Source: CAZTCJ01 sp964612085
GTDB taxonomy: Bacteria; Pseudomonadota; Alphaproteobacteria; JAJFIK01
DNA length: 59,229 nt
Direction of reading: 5' to 3'
Assembly (NCBI GenBank): GCA_964612085.1
Contig: CAZTCJ010000015.1
Coordinates: 1 to 59,229 of the forward strand
The position numbers and the translations under genes are program-made. This document shows positions 16,385-25,526 of the stretch, piece after piece; position 1 is the stretch's first letter; each line of letters starts with the position of its first letter. Below the pieces are notes generated by a model. The model worked only from the letters and a program-made list of their open reading frames with translations, was not told where the DNA came from and searched no databases.

Positions 16385-17665
16385 TCAGGCCGAGGCCGGA
16401 AACACCGGCCACATCTCGACAATGGCGCCGTCTTCATAGACCGCGATATCGCCGAATTGCAGGAAGACCGCTTCGGACTGCTGGGGACGGAAGAACACGA
16501 CCTCGTCCGGCTCGATTTGCAAGTCCGGTCCGCCGTTCAGCATCTCCTGGTTCGAGGAGCGCCCGAAGGTTTCGTTGTAGCGCAGGCCCGGCGGATCCAC
16601 CGGATCGGCGAGCCAGTGTCCGCCATAGATAAAGACGGTCTTGCTCGAATTGGGATCCCAGGCGCGCTTGGCGGCATCGGCGAATTCCAGCCCGGGGATG
16701 CGGGTCACCGGCAGGGACTTGATGACAGGCGTCGCGATAAAGCTGGCGGGCTGGTGCGGTTCCAGAAGCTCCGTATCGAAATGACTTGGCTTGACGAGAC
16801 AGGACCCCGCCGCGATTTCATTGGCGATTTCGGTGGTCTCGTAATAGCGGTAAGTGGGACTGCCAGCCGCATTGCGGGTGATCCCGGCCATGGTGTCCGC
16901 GTCAAAGACCGAGCGCGCCAGATCGAGCGCTTGGGCGTAAATCCGCCAGGCCCCTTGAAGCGCCCTGTCCCGCCAGCCGAGCACGCTCGGGATCGACGGA
17001 ATGTGGGGCTCATAGCCCATGAAACCCGCGAACTCTAGGCGCGGATCGGCTTTGATCGCCTCCAGCGCCTGGCGCAGCCCTTCGCCCGGATCGAAGCCGC
17101 CCCGGTGCAGGCCCACATCGATCTCCATATTGATTTTCAGGGGCCGGTCAATCGCTTGGGCCAACGCGGCATAGTGAGCGAGCCGTTCCGGCGTATCGAT
17201 CAGCCATTGGATGGCGTTCGCCGCCGGGGCGTATTGAGTCGGCAGCGTCTCAAAATAAGTGCGGGCGGCCTGGACAGGCAGCGGTTTGCCCAAAAGCTGG
17301 CCGGCATCGGGCATAGCCGTACTCAAGGAAAGCAGCATGGGCAGATTGAACGTCATCAGACGGTCCGTCCCCGACCGGTTACGGATATGGGCGATCAAAT
17401 CGAGGGACGGCAGGGATTTCGCGACGATCCGGTAGCCCATGTCCGGCGGCAGATGGCTCATCAGCGTGTCGATATTGGCATTCAGACGGTCCCGGTCGAT
17501 CACCAGCACTGGCGTGGCGATGCCCGCCGCCATCAGGGCGTCCTGGATCTTCAAAAAGTAAGGATCGCGCGGTCCGCTCTCATCGTCCGGTTTCGACATG
17601 AAAAGCGCTCCTCCGGTTATGGCCAGACTGCCGATGATTGCGGCGCGCCGCGACATATCAGACAT
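16385..17665 (-). CDS. Tat-exported D-threonine aldolase/alanine racemase-like PLP enzyme
   Basis: 426 residues. The N-terminal SRRAAIIGSLAITGGALF is a Tat-type signal. A fold-type III PLP barrel follows: TPVLVIDRDRLNANIDTL at about residue 50 with the candidate Schiff-base lysine in GYRIVAKSLPSLDL, and KINMEIDVGLHRGGF for the phosphate side. The C-terminal D-Ser/D-Thr-dehydratase-like domain is around FIYGGHWLADPV. The ATG at 17665 overlaps the upstream gene's stop by eight bases, so translation is coupled; an ATG at 17656 is also possible. It pairs with the FAD lactone oxidase. Substrate unknown; a beta-hydroxy-D-amino acid is the family default. Confidence 0.8.
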   Translation of the reverse strand: MSDMSRRAAIIGSLAITGGALFMSKPDDESGPRDPYFLKIQDALMAAGIATPVLVIDRDRLNANIDTLMSHLPPDMGYRIVAKSLPSLDLIAHIRNRSGTDRLMTFNLPMLLSLSTAMPDAGQLLGKPLPVQAARTYFETLPTQYAPAANAIQWLIDTPERLAHYAALAQAIDRPLKINMEIDVGLHRGGFDPGEGLRQALEAIKADPRLEFAGFMGYEPHIPSIPSVLGWRDRALQGAWRIYAQALDLARSVFDADTMAGITRNAAGSPTYRYYETTEIANEIAAGSCLVKPSHFDTELLEPHQPASFIATPVIKSLPVTRIPGLEFADAAKRAWDPNSSKTVFIYGGHWLADPVDPPGLRYNETFGRSSNQEMLNGGPDLQIEPDEVVFFRPQQSEAVFLQFGDIAVYEDGAIVEMWPVFPASA

Positions 17666-19091
17666 CGGCCGCCTCCCCGAACAGTATTGCGAGATGCGGA
17701 TTGAGGAATTTGCCCGCCGGGTCCATCTCCCGGCGTAACGCCAGAAACCGCTCATAGTCCGGATAAAGCGCGCTCAGCTCCGCCTTGCCCAGGGAATGCA
17801 GCTTGCCCCAATGGGGCCGTCCGCCCGCCGCCCGGAACACCGGCTCGAAATCCGTGAAGAAATAACGGTAGGGTTCGTCGACGGCCGCATGGATGGCGAT
17901 CGACGCGCAGGGGCCGCCATTGAACGGGCTGAGCCAGGCGGCATCGGGCGCGATATGCCGGTACTCGATAGGGAAAAACGCGTCCTTATGCCGGTCGAGC
18001 ATATCGATCACGGTACGGACCGTCTTCACGCCCTCGTCCCGTGGCAGATGATATTCCATCTCGTTGAATTTCGTCGGACGGGTCGTCGACAGAAGGCGCC
18101 AGGACTCATCGCTCACATCCTCGATGGTGCCCGTGGGAAATGCCGATTGGGCGATCCGGCGGCGTATCCAGGGCCACCAGCCGAACGTGTCCCTCAGCTC
18201 CTTCAAGCTCGCCAGGAAATCGTCGTCCTCGCTGTCGGCCTTGCCCGTCACGGGACCCTCATGGCGATCATGGCTGACCGCCGCCACATAGCCCGTGCCC
18301 GGAGAATAGAAGAACTCGAAATTGCGATGAGTCTCGCCCAGTTCCTCGACCCGGTCCAGAAAAGGCCCGACCGGTTCGATCCAGACCCGACGGCGCAGAT
18401 TGAACGCAGGCACGGTTTCGACCGTGTACTGTGTGATGATGCCGAGCGCACCCAGGGACACCTTACCGGCGGCGAAAAGATCCGGGTCCCGCGCCTCGGA
18501 CACTTCCCATATGTCGCCACTGGCGCTGACGATCCGGAATCCAACGATATAATCGTGCAGCGCCGTCAACGCGTTGCCCGTGCCGTGGGTGGCGGTGGAA
18601 AAAGACCCCGCCAGGGTCTGAACATCGATATCCGGCAGGTTCGCGAAGGCGCGCCCCCGCTCCGCAAGCTCGGACGCGGCCTGGAAAAGACGCGTGCCCG
18701 CGCCGAATGTGGCGCGGCCCGTTTGCGCATCATACGCATAAAGACCTTCAAGCGCGCTGATATCGAGCATGGCCCCTTCGCTTGGCGCGAGGCCCGTATT
18801 GGAGTGGCCGCTGCCCACGGGCCGTATGCGCAGAGGCGTCGTTCCGACGACCTCGGCAACCTCTTCTTCCGATGACGGATAGCCGATCTGCCGGGGTGTC
18901 GCCCTGACGATCCCCGACCAGTTCATCCAGGCCTGCTCGCCGGGAGGCGCGTCCGGCAGATCGGGCGTATAGCCTTCCCGCACAAAGTCCTTCCCGCCCC
19001 ACGAAAAATGCTGGACGGCGGGAACGCCGACCGCCGCGAGCGCTGCCGCGCTCCCGCCCGCTTGCAAAAGACGCCGTCTCGACACTCCCAT
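17658..19091 (-). CDS. Tat-exported FAD-dependent aldonolactone oxidase (ALO/GULO-like)
   Basis: 477 residues. A Tat signal (SRRRLLQAGGSAAALAAVGV) precedes a VAO-type FAD domain with LRIRPVGSGHSNTGLAPSEG, in which the His of GSGHS is the usual covalent-flavin residue, and FSTATHGTG. The C-terminal ALO domain includes RPHWGKLHSL, the HWGK active-site motif of D-arabinono-1,4-lactone and L-gulonolactone oxidases. It would oxidise a sugar lactone in the periplasm and reduce oxygen or an acceptor. Tat export fits a cofactor-loaded enzyme. It is upstream of and overlaps the PLP enzyme, forming a two-gene operon. Confidence 0.88.
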   Translation of the reverse strand: MGVSRRRLLQAGGSAAALAAVGVPAVQHFSWGGKDFVREGYTPDLPDAPPGEQAWMNWSGIVRATPRQIGYPSSEEEVAEVVGTTPLRIRPVGSGHSNTGLAPSEGAMLDISALEGLYAYDAQTGRATFGAGTRLFQAASELAERGRAFANLPDIDVQTLAGSFSTATHGTGNALTALHDYIVGFRIVSASGDIWEVSEARDPDLFAAGKVSLGALGIITQYTVETVPAFNLRRRVWIEPVGPFLDRVEELGETHRNFEFFYSPGTGYVAAVSHDRHEGPVTGKADSEDDDFLASLKELRDTFGWWPWIRRRIAQSAFPTGTIEDVSDESWRLLSTTRPTKFNEMEYHLPRDEGVKTVRTVIDMLDRHKDAFFPIEYRHIAPDAAWLSPFNGGPCASIAIHAAVDEPYRYFFTDFEPVFRAAGGRPHWGKLHSLGKAELSALYPDYERFLALRREMDPAGKFLNPHLAILFGEAADV

Positions 19092-19846
19092 TCCAGGCCT
19101 CCAGCGCTTCGTTTTGAAAAGTGTGGCTTGAAATGTCTACCCTGTCTAATGGTCTTCGCGTCCGCCTGGCCTGGCCCGCGCGCGCATGCGGCTCTTTGCT
19201 TACTCATTATACAGAGAATGACTCCGGCCCCGTTGCCGAAGCGGGCGGCTCAGGCATCAACGCATGAAGATAAACGATAGAAAAAAGCAGTACAGAAATC
19301 GGAGTGACCATAATTTCGCGGCTTCAGATAAAATTATGAGCGGTTTATTCAGTAAATACTATCGGCTATGACAATACTCATCGAGGATAGAGAAAAGCCG
19401 GCAATATGGATTTACAGCGCAGATAGTCTGTCCAAAGGCGTGGATCTTCGGTGAAACCCCGCTATCATCTCCCGGCCTGTCTACGATTTTTCAAAGATGC
19501 GGATGGTTTCTCAGCTTTCCCCAGACAGTTGCAATAAGATCACATCCCATCATAACCCATTGTAAATAATATGATTTCAGGAGTGCGCGCGTGATCGCCA
19601 CGGCGAAACCGTGCCTGTGGGTGACAATGTCGCTCTTTTGCTGATCAAGCTTAATGGTATGGTTCGCTCCGTTAAAGCACATCCTGAACGGCGCAGCACG
19701 GATGAAAATCTTCCGTGTCTAACCACGAGTCATGACAACCGCGCCGCAGGGTAAGACACAACACATGTGATCCGCACAGTGGTTCTTGCAACGGAACCGC
19801 CATCGTTGTTTTTGCGTCAAAGCCGCCAATAGAGGGGACATCGATT
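19092..19846. other. Long non-coding, lower-GC gap upstream of the TonB receptor
   Basis: 755 bases with visibly lower GC than the flanks and no convincing gene. An inverted repeat CATAATTT (19309-19316) / AAATTATG (19331-19338) is the most regular structure. One 63-codon minus-strand frame (19491-19682) has no ribosome binding site and no recognisable sequence. The start-proximal 250 bases probably hold the promoter of the TonB receptor. Confidence 0.5.
19309..19338. repeat. 8-base inverted repeat in the 19-kb intergenic gap
   Basis: Arms CATAATTT and AAATTATG are perfect complements with a 14-base spacer. No T-tract on either side. It could be an operator or a small-RNA stem; undecided. 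Confidence 0.35.
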
Positions 19847-22399
19847 ATGAAATTTTTGAGTAGCGCGTCAGCGATCGCTCTGTTGACAGCCCTTGGCACC
19901 AGTGCCCAGGCCCAGGACGAGGAGGAGTCGCGCCGCCGCATCGAGACGATCACCGTGACGGCGACCAAGCAGGAACGCGACGCCCAGGACATCGCGGTGG
20001 CCGTGCAGGCGCTGGACGGCAATACCATCGACCAGTTGAATGTGGGCAATTTCGACGATTATGTCCGTTATCTGCCGAATGTGACGTTTGGCGGCCGCGG
20101 TCCGGGGCAATCCGTTCCGTTCATCCGTGGTCTGGCGGTTCAGCCCATCAGCGTGCTGCTGTCGGGCGTGCAGGGCACCCAGCCGAACGTGGCGCTTTAT
20201 CTCGACGAGCAGCCCGTCACCGCGCCGGGCCGGAATCTGGATGTGTACGCAGCCGACCTGGAGCGCATCGAGGTGCTGCCCGGGCCGCAAGGCACCCTGT
20301 TCGGCGCCAGCTCCCAGGCCGGTACCGTCCGCCTCATAACCAATAAGCCGAACTATGACGGGTTCTCCGCCGGCGCCGATGCCTTTGTCAGCTTCACCAA
20401 GGATGGTGAGATGTCGAACGGCGTGGAGGCTTTCGTCAATGTTCCGGTAATCGAGGATGTGCTGGCCGTGCGCGGCGTTTTCTACTCGATTCAGGAAGGC
20501 GGCTATATCGACAATGTGGCGGGCACGTTCACGACCGATCCGGCCATCAATCCGCTGTCCACCGCCACCGCCGATGCCATTTCCTACGAGGAAGCCAACA
20601 ACAACGCTCTGGCTGAAGAGGATTTCAACGACGCCTCCTATCAGGGGTTCCGCGTCAGCGCGCTGTTCACCCCCGGCTGGTACATGGACATCACCGATGA
20701 CTGGGGCTTCGGCATCGACGAGATCCTGGTGCAGCACACCCGCCAGGACCTGACAGCGGACGGCGTTTTCGACTTTGACCCGGAAGTGGGCGATCTCGAT
20801 GTGAACCGCTTCTTCCCCGATGAACTCGATGACAAGTTCAATCAGACGAGCTGGACGGTCCAAGGCCGCCTCGCCTTCCTTGATCTTCTGTATACGGGCG
20901 CCTATCTCGACCGAGAAGTTAATCAGTCCGTTGATTATACGGGCTATAACAATAGCGGCGCCTTCATCAGCTATTACACCTGTACCTATACGAGCGCCGG
21001 CAGCCCCGAGGCCGATGCGGTCCAGGCCGCGTTCATCACGCCGGAAGGTCGTCGTTGTCTTGATCCCACCAAGGGCGCCAAAATCTTCCAGGAATTGGAG
21101 CGTTTCACCCACGAATTCCGCGTGAATACGCCTGACGAGTGGCGCGTACGCCTGACGGCTGGCGTGTTCTACGACGACTTCGAGATCGAGACCCAGGACG
21201 ATTTCGTCTATGCCGCCACGTCACAACTGGGCTTTGCTCCGAATGCGCCCATTTCAGGCGCTGTCCAGATCAATCCGGCCACACGGCCTGCGGGCGTTGC
21301 CTTCTTCAACGATGCGCGGCGGACGGATGAACAGCTCGCCTTCTTCGGCGAGGTGGAATTCGACATCATTCCGAATGTGCTGACCATCGTCGGCGGCGCC
21401 CGGTACTACGATATCGAGTCCAATTTCGAGGGCTCGTCGAACTTCGCCAACGGCATCTTCTCCACGCCGCTGGTCGCGCTCGACGATCTGGATTCGGGCC
21501 GCGATTACGATAGTTCGGGCACTGGCGGCGATCCCAATGCCGCGCCGGTGGCGGGCGCGCCGGACCCGAACGTGCCCGGCCATACCCCCGATCCGCTTGA
21601 GCTGAGCGACACGATCTTCAAGGCCGGACTGAACTACCGGCCCATGGACGATCTGTTGTTCTATTTCACCTGGTCGGAAGGCTTCCGGCCCGGCGGCTTC
21701 AACCGGGGCGGCGGCGTGTTCTCGCGCAATCCGGATTTTCCGACCGTGCGCACGACCTATGACACGGACGATCTGACCAACTGGGAACTGGGCTGGAAGA
21801 CGCTTCTGCTCGACGGCACCCTGCAGTTCAACGGCGCGGCCTATTTCATCCAGTGGGACAACATGCAGGTCTCGCGCTTCGACCCCACAAACGTCTCCAT
21901 TCTGACCTTTATCGAGAATGCGGCGAATTCGGAAATTCGCGGTATCGAGGCGGATGTGGTCTGGGCGGCCACGGATGAAATCACCTTCTTCGGCGCCGTC
22001 TCCTATAACGATACGGAACTGACGGAAGTGTTCGGTGAGGCCGTGGAACTGGCGCCCGTGGGCAGCGAACTGCCGCTGGTGCCGACGGTCCAGGCGGTGA
22101 TCCGGGGCCGGTACGACACCTATGTCGATGACTACCGGCTTTATGCCCAAGGCGCGGTGCAATATGCGGGTGAAAGCTTCAGCTCGCTGGTGGCGGAAGT
22201 GCGCGAACAGCAGGACTCCTATGTCACGCTCGATGCCTCCTTCGGCGTCGGCAAGGATTTCTGGGAAGTCGGTCTGTTCTTTGAAAATCTGACCGACGAG
22301 CGGGCGGAGTTGTTCATCAACGAGCAGGACGATATCCGCCGGATCACCACCAACCGTCCCCGGACGGTTACGCTCAACGTCTCGGTCGATTTCAACTGA
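19847..22399 (+). CDS. TonB-dependent outer-membrane receptor
   Basis: 850 residues. Signal peptide MKFLSSASAIALLTALGTSAQAQ, then the TonB box region ETITVTATKQERDAQDIAVA, the plug domain (about 45-165: LPNVTFGGRGPGQSVPFIRG, GTLFGASSQAGTVRLITNKP), and a 22-strand barrel ending TTNRPRTVTLNVSVDFN with a terminal aromatic/asparagine. It imports an unidentified large substrate using the inner-membrane TonB complex. Similar receptors in alphaproteobacteria often lie beside TPR-sulfotransferase genes, as here. It ends in a strong terminator at 22433-22459. Confidence 0.92.
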   Translation: MKFLSSASAIALLTALGTSAQAQDEEESRRRIETITVTATKQERDAQDIAVAVQALDGNTIDQLNVGNFDDYVRYLPNVTFGGRGPGQSVPFIRGLAVQPISVLLSGVQGTQPNVALYLDEQPVTAPGRNLDVYAADLERIEVLPGPQGTLFGASSQAGTVRLITNKPNYDGFSAGADAFVSFTKDGEMSNGVEAFVNVPVIEDVLAVRGVFYSIQEGGYIDNVAGTFTTDPAINPLSTATADAISYEEANNNALAEEDFNDASYQGFRVSALFTPGWYMDITDDWGFGIDEILVQHTRQDLTADGVFDFDPEVGDLDVNRFFPDELDDKFNQTSWTVQGRLAFLDLLYTGAYLDREVNQSVDYTGYNNSGAFISYYTCTYTSAGSPEADAVQAAFITPEGRRCLDPTKGAKIFQELERFTHEFRVNTPDEWRVRLTAGVFYDDFEIETQDDFVYAATSQLGFAPNAPISGAVQINPATRPAGVAFFNDARRTDEQLAFFGEVEFDIIPNVLTIVGGARYYDIESNFEGSSNFANGIFSTPLVALDDLDSGRDYDSSGTGGDPNAAPVAGAPDPNVPGHTPDPLELSDTIFKAGLNYRPMDDLLFYFTWSEGFRPGGFNRGGGVFSRNPDFPTVRTTYDTDDLTNWELGWKTLLLDGTLQFNGAAYFIQWDNMQVSRFDPTNVSILTFIENAANSEIRGIEADVVWAATDEITFFGAVSYNDTELTEVFGEAVELAPVGSELPLVPTVQAVIRGRYDTYVDDYRLYAQGAVQYAGESFSSLVAEVREQQDSYVTLDASFGVGKDFWEVGLFFENLTDERAELFINEQDDIRRITTNRPRTVTLNVSVDFN

Positions 22400-22432
22400 C
22401 ATTGGCACCGGCGTTTCTGACGGATACTATGG

Positions 22433-22459
22433 GGGCGGTCCTTCCGGGCCGCCCTTTTT
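22433..22459 (+). terminator. Intrinsic terminator of the TonB receptor gene
   Basis: Nine-pair stem GGGCGGTCC / GGGCCGCCC (one G-U pair) with a TTCC loop and a TTTTT tract. It ends 23 bases upstream of the GTG of the sulfotransferase. Confidence 0.88.
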
Positions 22460-22482
22460 ACGTTGAGACCGGAGAGTAAGCC

Positions 22483-24492
22483 GTGGCCGACCCCACCCCG
22501 CCGTCAGATGAGACCCAGGCCGCGCTCGATGAGGCGAAAGCGCTTCTCCAGCAAGGCCGGTTCGATGCCGCCGGGGCGCGCACCCAAACCGTTCTCCATA
22601 CGGATCCCGATCATGCAGACGCGCTTTACATGCTGGCGGTCGCCCGCCGCTACGCGAAGGACCTGGATGGTGCGCAAACCGCGCTCGACCGGCTGACCAC
22701 GGTCAGCCCCCACTATGGCCGGGCCCATCAGGAACAGGGGCATTTGAGTCTCGCCCTGGGCGACAAGGCCCGGGCGCTTGATGCCTACGACCAGGCGGTC
22801 CGGTACAATCCGGCCTTGACCGCAAGCTGGAACACACTGGCAAAGCTTCATCGGGAAGCGGGGCATACGGACGCTTCCGAGAAGGCCATGGCGCAGGTGA
22901 ACCGCCTGCGCGCCCTGCCGCCGGAACTGGTCTCGGTGACGAGCTTCATGCATGAAGGCCGCCTGCTAAAGGCCGAGCGGCTGGCCCGCGCCTTCCTGAA
23001 GAAAAATCCGAGCCATGTGGAAGGCATGCGGCTGCTCGCCAATCTGGGCGTCAAGCTCCATGTGCTGGACGATGCGGAATTCCTGCTAGAAAGCGGTCTC
23101 ACCTTCGAGCCTGATAACATCCCGGTCCGGATCGATTATGTGGATGTGCTGCAGAAGCGCCAGAAATTCGCCCAGGCTCGGCGGGAAGCGGAAAGCCTGC
23201 TTGCGCGCGATCCGGACAACCCGCTCCTCCAGACCATTTATGCCAATGCCTGCATGGCCGTGGGCGATTACGGCAAAGCGCTCGACATCTTCGATGGGGT
23301 CGTGACCAAGGCGCCGGATCCGGCCTCCATTCATCTGTCGCGCGGCCACGCCTTGAAAACCATGGGCCGGCAGGCGGACGCAGTCGAAGCCTACCGTGCG
23401 GCCTATGCCACGCGCCCGGCTTTCGGCGATGCCTATTGGAGTCTGGCCAATCTCAAGACCTACCGGTTTACGGAGGATGAGATCGTCCGCATGGAGGCCC
23501 GGGAGGAAGATCCCAAAACGCCGCTTACGGACCGCTATCATCTGTGTTTCGCGCTCGGCAAGGCCCATGAGGATACACGAGACTTCGCTGCGGCCTTTTC
23601 CTATTACGAGCGTGGCAATCGTCTGAAGAAGGACGAGCTGCGCTACAGCGCCGACCGGATGGAGGCGGAACTCAGCCTCCAGCAAACGGTCTGTACGGAC
23701 GAACTGTTCGCAAAACAGGCGGGCAAGGGCTGTGACGCGCCGGATCCCATCTTCATTGTCGGCCTGCCCAGGGCGGGCTCGACCCTGCTGGAGCAGATCC
23801 TGGCCTCCCACACCCAGGTAGACGGGACGCTGGAACTGCCCAACATCCTGGCCATGGCCCACAGGCTCAACGGCCGGCGCAAGGTGACGGACGAGCCGCT
23901 CTATCCCGCCGTCCTCCACGATCTCGATGCGGAGGATTTAAGGACACTGGGCGAAAGCTATCTGGAGGAGACCCGCATCCACCGGGCGGGCGCGCCCTTC
24001 TTCACCGACAAGATGCCCAACAATTTCCGCCATATCGGGCTCATCCATCTGGTCCTGCCCAACGCCAAGATCATCGATGCGCGCCGCCATCCCCTGGCCT
24101 GCTGTTTTAGCGGCTTCAAGCAGCTTTTCGCGGAAGGCCAGGAATTCACCTACGGGCTTGAGGAGATCGGCCGTTATTACCGGGGCTATGTGGATCTGAT
24201 GGACCATTGGGACCGGGTGCTGCCGGGCCAGGTGCTCCGGGTTCAGTATGAAGAGGTGGTGGCGGATCTGGAAACCCAGGTCCGGCGGATCCTGGATTTC
24301 TGCGGCCTGCCCTTCGAACAGGCCTGCCTCGATTTCCACAAAACCGACCGGAGCGTGCGCACCGCCAGTTCAGAACAGGTCCGCCAGCCCCTCTACCGTT
24401 CAGGCGTTGAGCAATGGCGCCATTTCGAGCCCTATCTGGATCCGCTCAAAGCCGCGCTCGGCCCGGCCTTGACTGATCAGGATACCGCGTAA
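22483..24492 (+). CDS. TPR-repeat sulfotransferase
   Basis: 669 residues. About eight tetratricopeptide repeats fill residues 10-400. The PAPS-dependent sulfotransferase domain follows from about 420: 5'-phosphosulfate loop PIFIVGLPRAGSTLLEQILA and 3'-phosphate region KIIDARRHPLACCFSGFKQL. It begins at a GTG preceded by GGAGAG; no ATG fits. It sulfates an unknown acceptor, and the TPR part probably recognises a protein partner. It follows a TonB receptor, a widely repeated pairing in alphaproteobacteria. A terminator lies between them, so it may depend on its own promoter or read-through. Confidence 0.9.
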   Translation: MADPTPPSDETQAALDEAKALLQQGRFDAAGARTQTVLHTDPDHADALYMLAVARRYAKDLDGAQTALDRLTTVSPHYGRAHQEQGHLSLALGDKARALDAYDQAVRYNPALTASWNTLAKLHREAGHTDASEKAMAQVNRLRALPPELVSVTSFMHEGRLLKAERLARAFLKKNPSHVEGMRLLANLGVKLHVLDDAEFLLESGLTFEPDNIPVRIDYVDVLQKRQKFAQARREAESLLARDPDNPLLQTIYANACMAVGDYGKALDIFDGVVTKAPDPASIHLSRGHALKTMGRQADAVEAYRAAYATRPAFGDAYWSLANLKTYRFTEDEIVRMEAREEDPKTPLTDRYHLCFALGKAHEDTRDFAAAFSYYERGNRLKKDELRYSADRMEAELSLQQTVCTDELFAKQAGKGCDAPDPIFIVGLPRAGSTLLEQILASHTQVDGTLELPNILAMAHRLNGRRKVTDEPLYPAVLHDLDAEDLRTLGESYLEETRIHRAGAPFFTDKMPNNFRHIGLIHLVLPNAKIIDARRHPLACCFSGFKQLFAEGQEFTYGLEEIGRYYRGYVDLMDHWDRVLPGQVLRVQYEEVVADLETQVRRILDFCGLPFEQACLDFHKTDRSVRTASSEQVRQPLYRSGVEQWRHFEPYLDPLKAALGPALTDQDTA

Positions 24493-24584
24493 CGTCTTTT
24501 CCGCCCGTGACGCAGATTTTTCTTTTCTCTTAAAGAGTCCCATGATTTCGTTCCGGAACATTTGACCTCCGGCAAGGTGATCCC

Positions 24585-25520
24585 ATGCGGACCGTACTGA
24601 CAGCCTTTCTCTTCCTGGCCGCCGCCGCTCTTTCCAGCGCCGGGGCCCAGACCCAACCGGCGGCGGATGCGCAGCCAGCCCCTGAACCCGTGCCTCAGGT
24701 CGCGCCCGCCAACACGGTCGCCTCGCCTTTGATCGAACGCTACATCCTGGATGAGCTCAAAGCCCTGCGCTCGGACATGCAGAACCTGCGTGTCGAGGCG
24801 ATCCGCGAGATCACGGACCGGGAACTGGACGTGGCGGACAAGGCGGTCGGCTATTCCAACAATACGGTGACGTTCTTTTTCTATGTGTTTCTGGGTGTGG
24901 CGACGATCCTGACCCTGTTCGGCTGGAACTCGCTCAAGGAACTTAAGAATTCCTTCGCCAAGATCGCGGAGGAAGAAGTCAGCCGGGTGAGCAAGGAATA
25001 TGAGGCGCGGCTGACGGCGCTCGAAACCGAGCTTCAGGCGCGCGGCGAGGAAATCCTGGAAAACCACCGGCAGATCGAAAAGACCCAGACCATCCGCTCT
25101 CTGTGGCTTCAATCGAACCAGGCCAGCAACCCGCGCACCAAGATTGAGTTCTATGACCGCATACTGGAACTGAATCCGAGCGATACGGAAACCATGGCCT
25201 ATAAGGCCGACGCCGCTTTGCAGCTTGGCGAACGCGACTGGGCGCTTTCGCTCTGCAACAAGATCCTGGAAGAATATCCCGACAGCAGTCTCGCCTATTA
25301 TCAGCGGGCCTGCGCCAGGGTCGGCCTGGACACCACGGAGGCCGTCCTGGCGGATCTCGCCAAGGCCATCGAGCTGTCGGAAACGCTGCGGGATCAGGCG
25401 CGAACGGAGGAGGAATTCAACCCGCTGTTCGACGATCCCGGTTTCCGCAAGCTGGTCCTATTGCCGGAACAGATGGTTCCAAAGGCCGGAGCCCCTGAGT
25501 CCAATGTGACGCAGCTTTAG
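24585..25520 (+). CDS. Membrane-anchored TPR protein
   Basis: 311 residues. Signal peptide (VLTAFLFLAAAALSSAGAQ) and a Pro/Ala-rich linker, then a single membrane helix around VTFFFYVFLGVATILTLFGW (about 93-113). A coiled coil (KIAEEEVSRVSKEYEARLTA...) follows, then about three TPR-like repeats from 170 onward (ASNPRTKIEFYDRILELNPS). Scaffold-like; no catalytic motif. It lies 92 bases after the sulfotransferase and is convergent with the RND outer-membrane gene, leaving 6 bases between stops. Confidence 0.75.
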   Translation: MRTVLTAFLFLAAAALSSAGAQTQPAADAQPAPEPVPQVAPANTVASPLIERYILDELKALRSDMQNLRVEAIREITDRELDVADKAVGYSNNTVTFFFYVFLGVATILTLFGWNSLKELKNSFAKIAEEEVSRVSKEYEARLTALETELQARGEEILENHRQIEKTQTIRSLWLQSNQASNPRTKIEFYDRILELNPSDTETMAYKADAALQLGERDWALSLCNKILEEYPDSSLAYYQRACARVGLDTTEAVLADLAKAIELSETLRDQARTEEEFNPLFDDPGFRKLVLLPEQMVPKAGAPESNVTQL

Positions 25521-25526
25521 ATCTGT

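Noticed and set aside
19491..19682. 63-codon minus-strand frame in the low-GC gap
   Set aside because: No ribosome binding site and no recognisable family; a transposase remnant was considered but there is no motif or flanking repeat.
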